Shown here piece after piece: positions 61,706-64,000 of a stretch of DNA of 64,000 nt. The translations under genes were made by a program, and so were the position numbers. The notes below the pieces were generated by a model. The model was not told the origin of the DNA. It did no database searches and saw only the letters and a program-made list of their open reading frames with translations. Origin of the DNA: Embiotoca jacksoni. Taxonomy: Eukaryota; Chordata; Actinopteri; Embiotocidae. The DNA lies in NCBI GenBank assembly GCA_022577435.1, contig JAKOON010000011.1, forward strand, positions 17,361,802-17,425,801, read 5' to 3'. Position 1 is the stretch's first letter, and each line of letters begins with the position of its first letter.

Positions 61706-64000
61706 AAGGCTGGACAGCTTGCCGCCCGGCAGGAGCTCTCTCCTCCCTCTCAGTCTGTTTCTCGCTAACTTCTCCCTCTCGCTACGCCCTCCTCAAAACC
61801 CATTTCGCTTTACACAAGCCCTGCGACATGACCACGACCACCACCCCACACCTCAGCCACATTTCCCTCCACCAGTGTGGAAGCCCACCACTAAATTATA
61901 TGAAGTGATGAAAGCCCACAGTTGGTCGGTTGCGTCCCGGCTTCGCCGCAGCCTCGTCCAGCTCTAGAGGCTTGGCTGAGATCGTCCAAACAGATCGCCC
62001 CACTGACTCAGACCTCATCCATATGCACACCATCCCACGCAGAGCTGTCAATCAACCTCGCAAACAAAGAAATGACCCGAGCTAATTACTGCCACCGCGG
62101 TGATTTATGTGTGAGGCTCTGCTTTGGGGGTGAACGTCTGAACCACAGTAACAGGTGTGTCACCCCGTGGTCCCCAAAACACCAAGTCTGAATCCACCAA
62201 TAACTTTATTTATTAACTTCTAGATGACTATAAATAAAGCTGGTCAGTCATACTAAATAAGCACTCCTGATCTCAGGGGATTTTGAAATGACTGATACTA
62301 ACAACAGAAAACTGACATGAAATTAAGTTATATTACAATATATCTTAATGTAAAATATTGCTTAATTGTATAAATTAATATAAATCTCCCGAAAGTCTCT
62401 GGTTTTAGTTGTCGTCTGTCACTTACTGGTTGATGAAAGATACCAGCAATGTTATGTTAACAAACAACATCACTGAAAGAAGGGAACCCAGTCTTACTTT
62501 TAGAGTTGTTCTTTTTAATTATTGTTACCAATATTTATATTTCTTAAAGTCACACCATTGATTGGCCAAATTACGCAACTTCCTGGAACAGATGTAAATT
62601 AAAAGTCCTGATTTCAAATTAAAAGCCCTCTAATGTGTCATACGTGGCCCAGTAAAACGTTAGATTAAGACCTAGTCTGGTTTAGTTAATAATTGTAACT
62701 TTTAAAATGCAGTATTGTATTGAACTGAAGTTTATAGTAAATTAACTGATTAGTCAATTTACAGAATATTAACGCCTTGGATTCATTGTTCAAGTCATTT
62801 TTCAACCCAAAATTGCACACATTTGCTGCTTTCAGTTTTTAAATGTGACTTTTATGCTCTTCTATATTATATGTAGCTTTTGGTTGTAATTATGACTTTA
62901 AACTAAAAACATATCTGTTCAAAGTGCAGTAACGGAAATAATTCACTGAAATCCAGTCGGTATCTTGTTGTTGGTGCTGTTCAAAGGCAAATAATCAAAA
63001 CGACATCTGAGCCTCGGTTCTTCTTTGGCTTTGCACTGAGTGACAGAAAACAGACAGAAAGTTCCTACATGCATAATTGTATTAAAGTTGAAATGAGGCG
63101 GAGTGGAGGGAAGTACAGCACAGAGAATCAACAAAGCTTGACACAGCTTCCCAGAATTTAGGAAAGAATGAAAGCTATTTTTTAATTACTGAACGGCATC
63201 TGGAAGAGAGCACCGAAAACCTCAATATCTGGAGTTATGATCCGCTGATACTCGTATTCACTTGGGTGCTTTCCAGGAGGGGGAAACTAGACTGAGGGAC
63301 ACCGGTGGAAATAATGAGGGGGGGGGGGAAGCCAAAATACTTAAGAGTTCTGCCGTCAAGTTTTTTTTCTTATTCACACTATTTCTATGAATGTTCACAA
63401 CTCTGTAACTGAGCTGTAAAGTATTTGATCACTATTTGAAAACTCGAATGACAACAGATTGTCGTGCCAGGGTTGTTTTGGAAATTTCTGATCGCTCGAA
63501 TCTCTCTGAGCAGCCAAGATCAACACCGGAGCTCACCTGTAAAACAGTGACTGTTTAGAAAGGGATTCTTATCTACGATTATCAGGACACTTGTTTACGT
63601 CAGAGAGGGAAATATTACACTTAGATACGGAGTTAATACTCGAAAGTTCTGCTTGTTGATACAATAACACTCAGCACATCCGATTCCTATGTCACGAACA
63701 CCTTAAACACTTGAAATGATGCATTGTGGGTAGGGTATCGTAGCTCTCAGCAGTTAATGCTGTAAGTGTTGCATTAACATATTCCATACAAATGTTTGGT
63801 GTGAGTTACTGAATCACCGTGACTTCATTGTGAACAGCATACAGTGGTGTCATCTTCTCTTCCTTTATCTCTTTTCTCTCTCTCCCAACACTGCCTGGCA
63901 TTATTGCAATGCAAAGCACCTCGGTGGTCAAAGTCAGGCCTTTGTTTTCAGGATCACTTTCAAAAACCATTATCTTCTATCATAAAGAATATGGCTATAA
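61706..64000. other. right flank, no gene confirmed
   Basis: The GC-richer segment to about 62190 gives way to AT-rich sequence. The 174-codon + frame across 61443-61967 overlaps the promoter motifs and has no domain. A G11 tract lies at 63318-63328. Confidence 0.4.

Noticed and set aside
61443..61967. 174-codon + strand open frame
   Set aside because: It runs through the promoter-like motifs (E-box, MEF2, TATA-like) and is S/P/L-rich from GC-rich sequence; more likely non-coding 5' region.

Overview
This window is vertebrate, most likely teleost, genomic DNA. It is AT-rich and intron/intergenic in character. It carries long (CA)n/(GT)n microsatellites, AT-rich 3' tails of the kind found on fish LINEs, and several short dispersed repeats that I recognise as common in ray-finned (especially percomorph) fish genomes. 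The only gene I can identify with confidence is an alpha-synuclein gene (snca) on the minus strand at the left end. Zebrafish is known to lack snca, so its presence points to a non-cypriniform teleost.

Left end (about 1-3.6 kb): three snca coding exons are visible with correct splice sites and phases, at 3071-2951, 2801-2772 and 1113-971. They encode the first 98 residues: the amphipathic imperfect 11-mer repeats and the NAC core. A non-coding first exon probably ends at 3499. The acidic C-terminal tail is not recognisable; it either lies beyond base 1 or is very divergent. A weak terminal-exon candidate sits at 190-161 with an AATAAA-type signal at 24-19. Directly upstream of the presumed first exon is a (GACA)n tract and then a 134-bp compound (AC)n(CT)n(AC)n microsatellite.

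Rest of the window (about 4-64 kb): I see no recognisable protein-coding gene, rRNA or tRNA. Open reading frames here are short, unrelated to families I know, and consistent with chance. The region reads as a gene-poor intergenic or large-intron landscape upstream of snca. Three places look promoter-like: 4.85-5.35 kb (GC box, NRF1-like site, CRE, and a possible two-exon small ORF), 25.88-25.94 kb (ISRE-like element followed by a TATA/MEF2-like box), and 61.24-61.70 kb (perfect CRE, perfect GTCACGTGAC E-box, MEF2-like site, TATA-like box). Several blocks resemble conserved non-coding elements.

Mobile DNA: five copies of one teleost foldback/MITE-like family (22.2, 31.0, 33.7, 49.7 and 57.0 kb), two further terminal-inverted-repeat elements found by reading the sequence (37.475-37.853 and 51.223-51.652 kb), three LINE-type 3' tails (7.42, 47.41 and 57.55 kb), and other dispersed fragments. 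Long poly-G homopolymers are unusually frequent and almost all lie on the + strand. I found no coherent new multi-gene system; the points most worth following are the snca structure, its microsatellite-flanked promoter, and the promoter-like and inverted-repeat elements.
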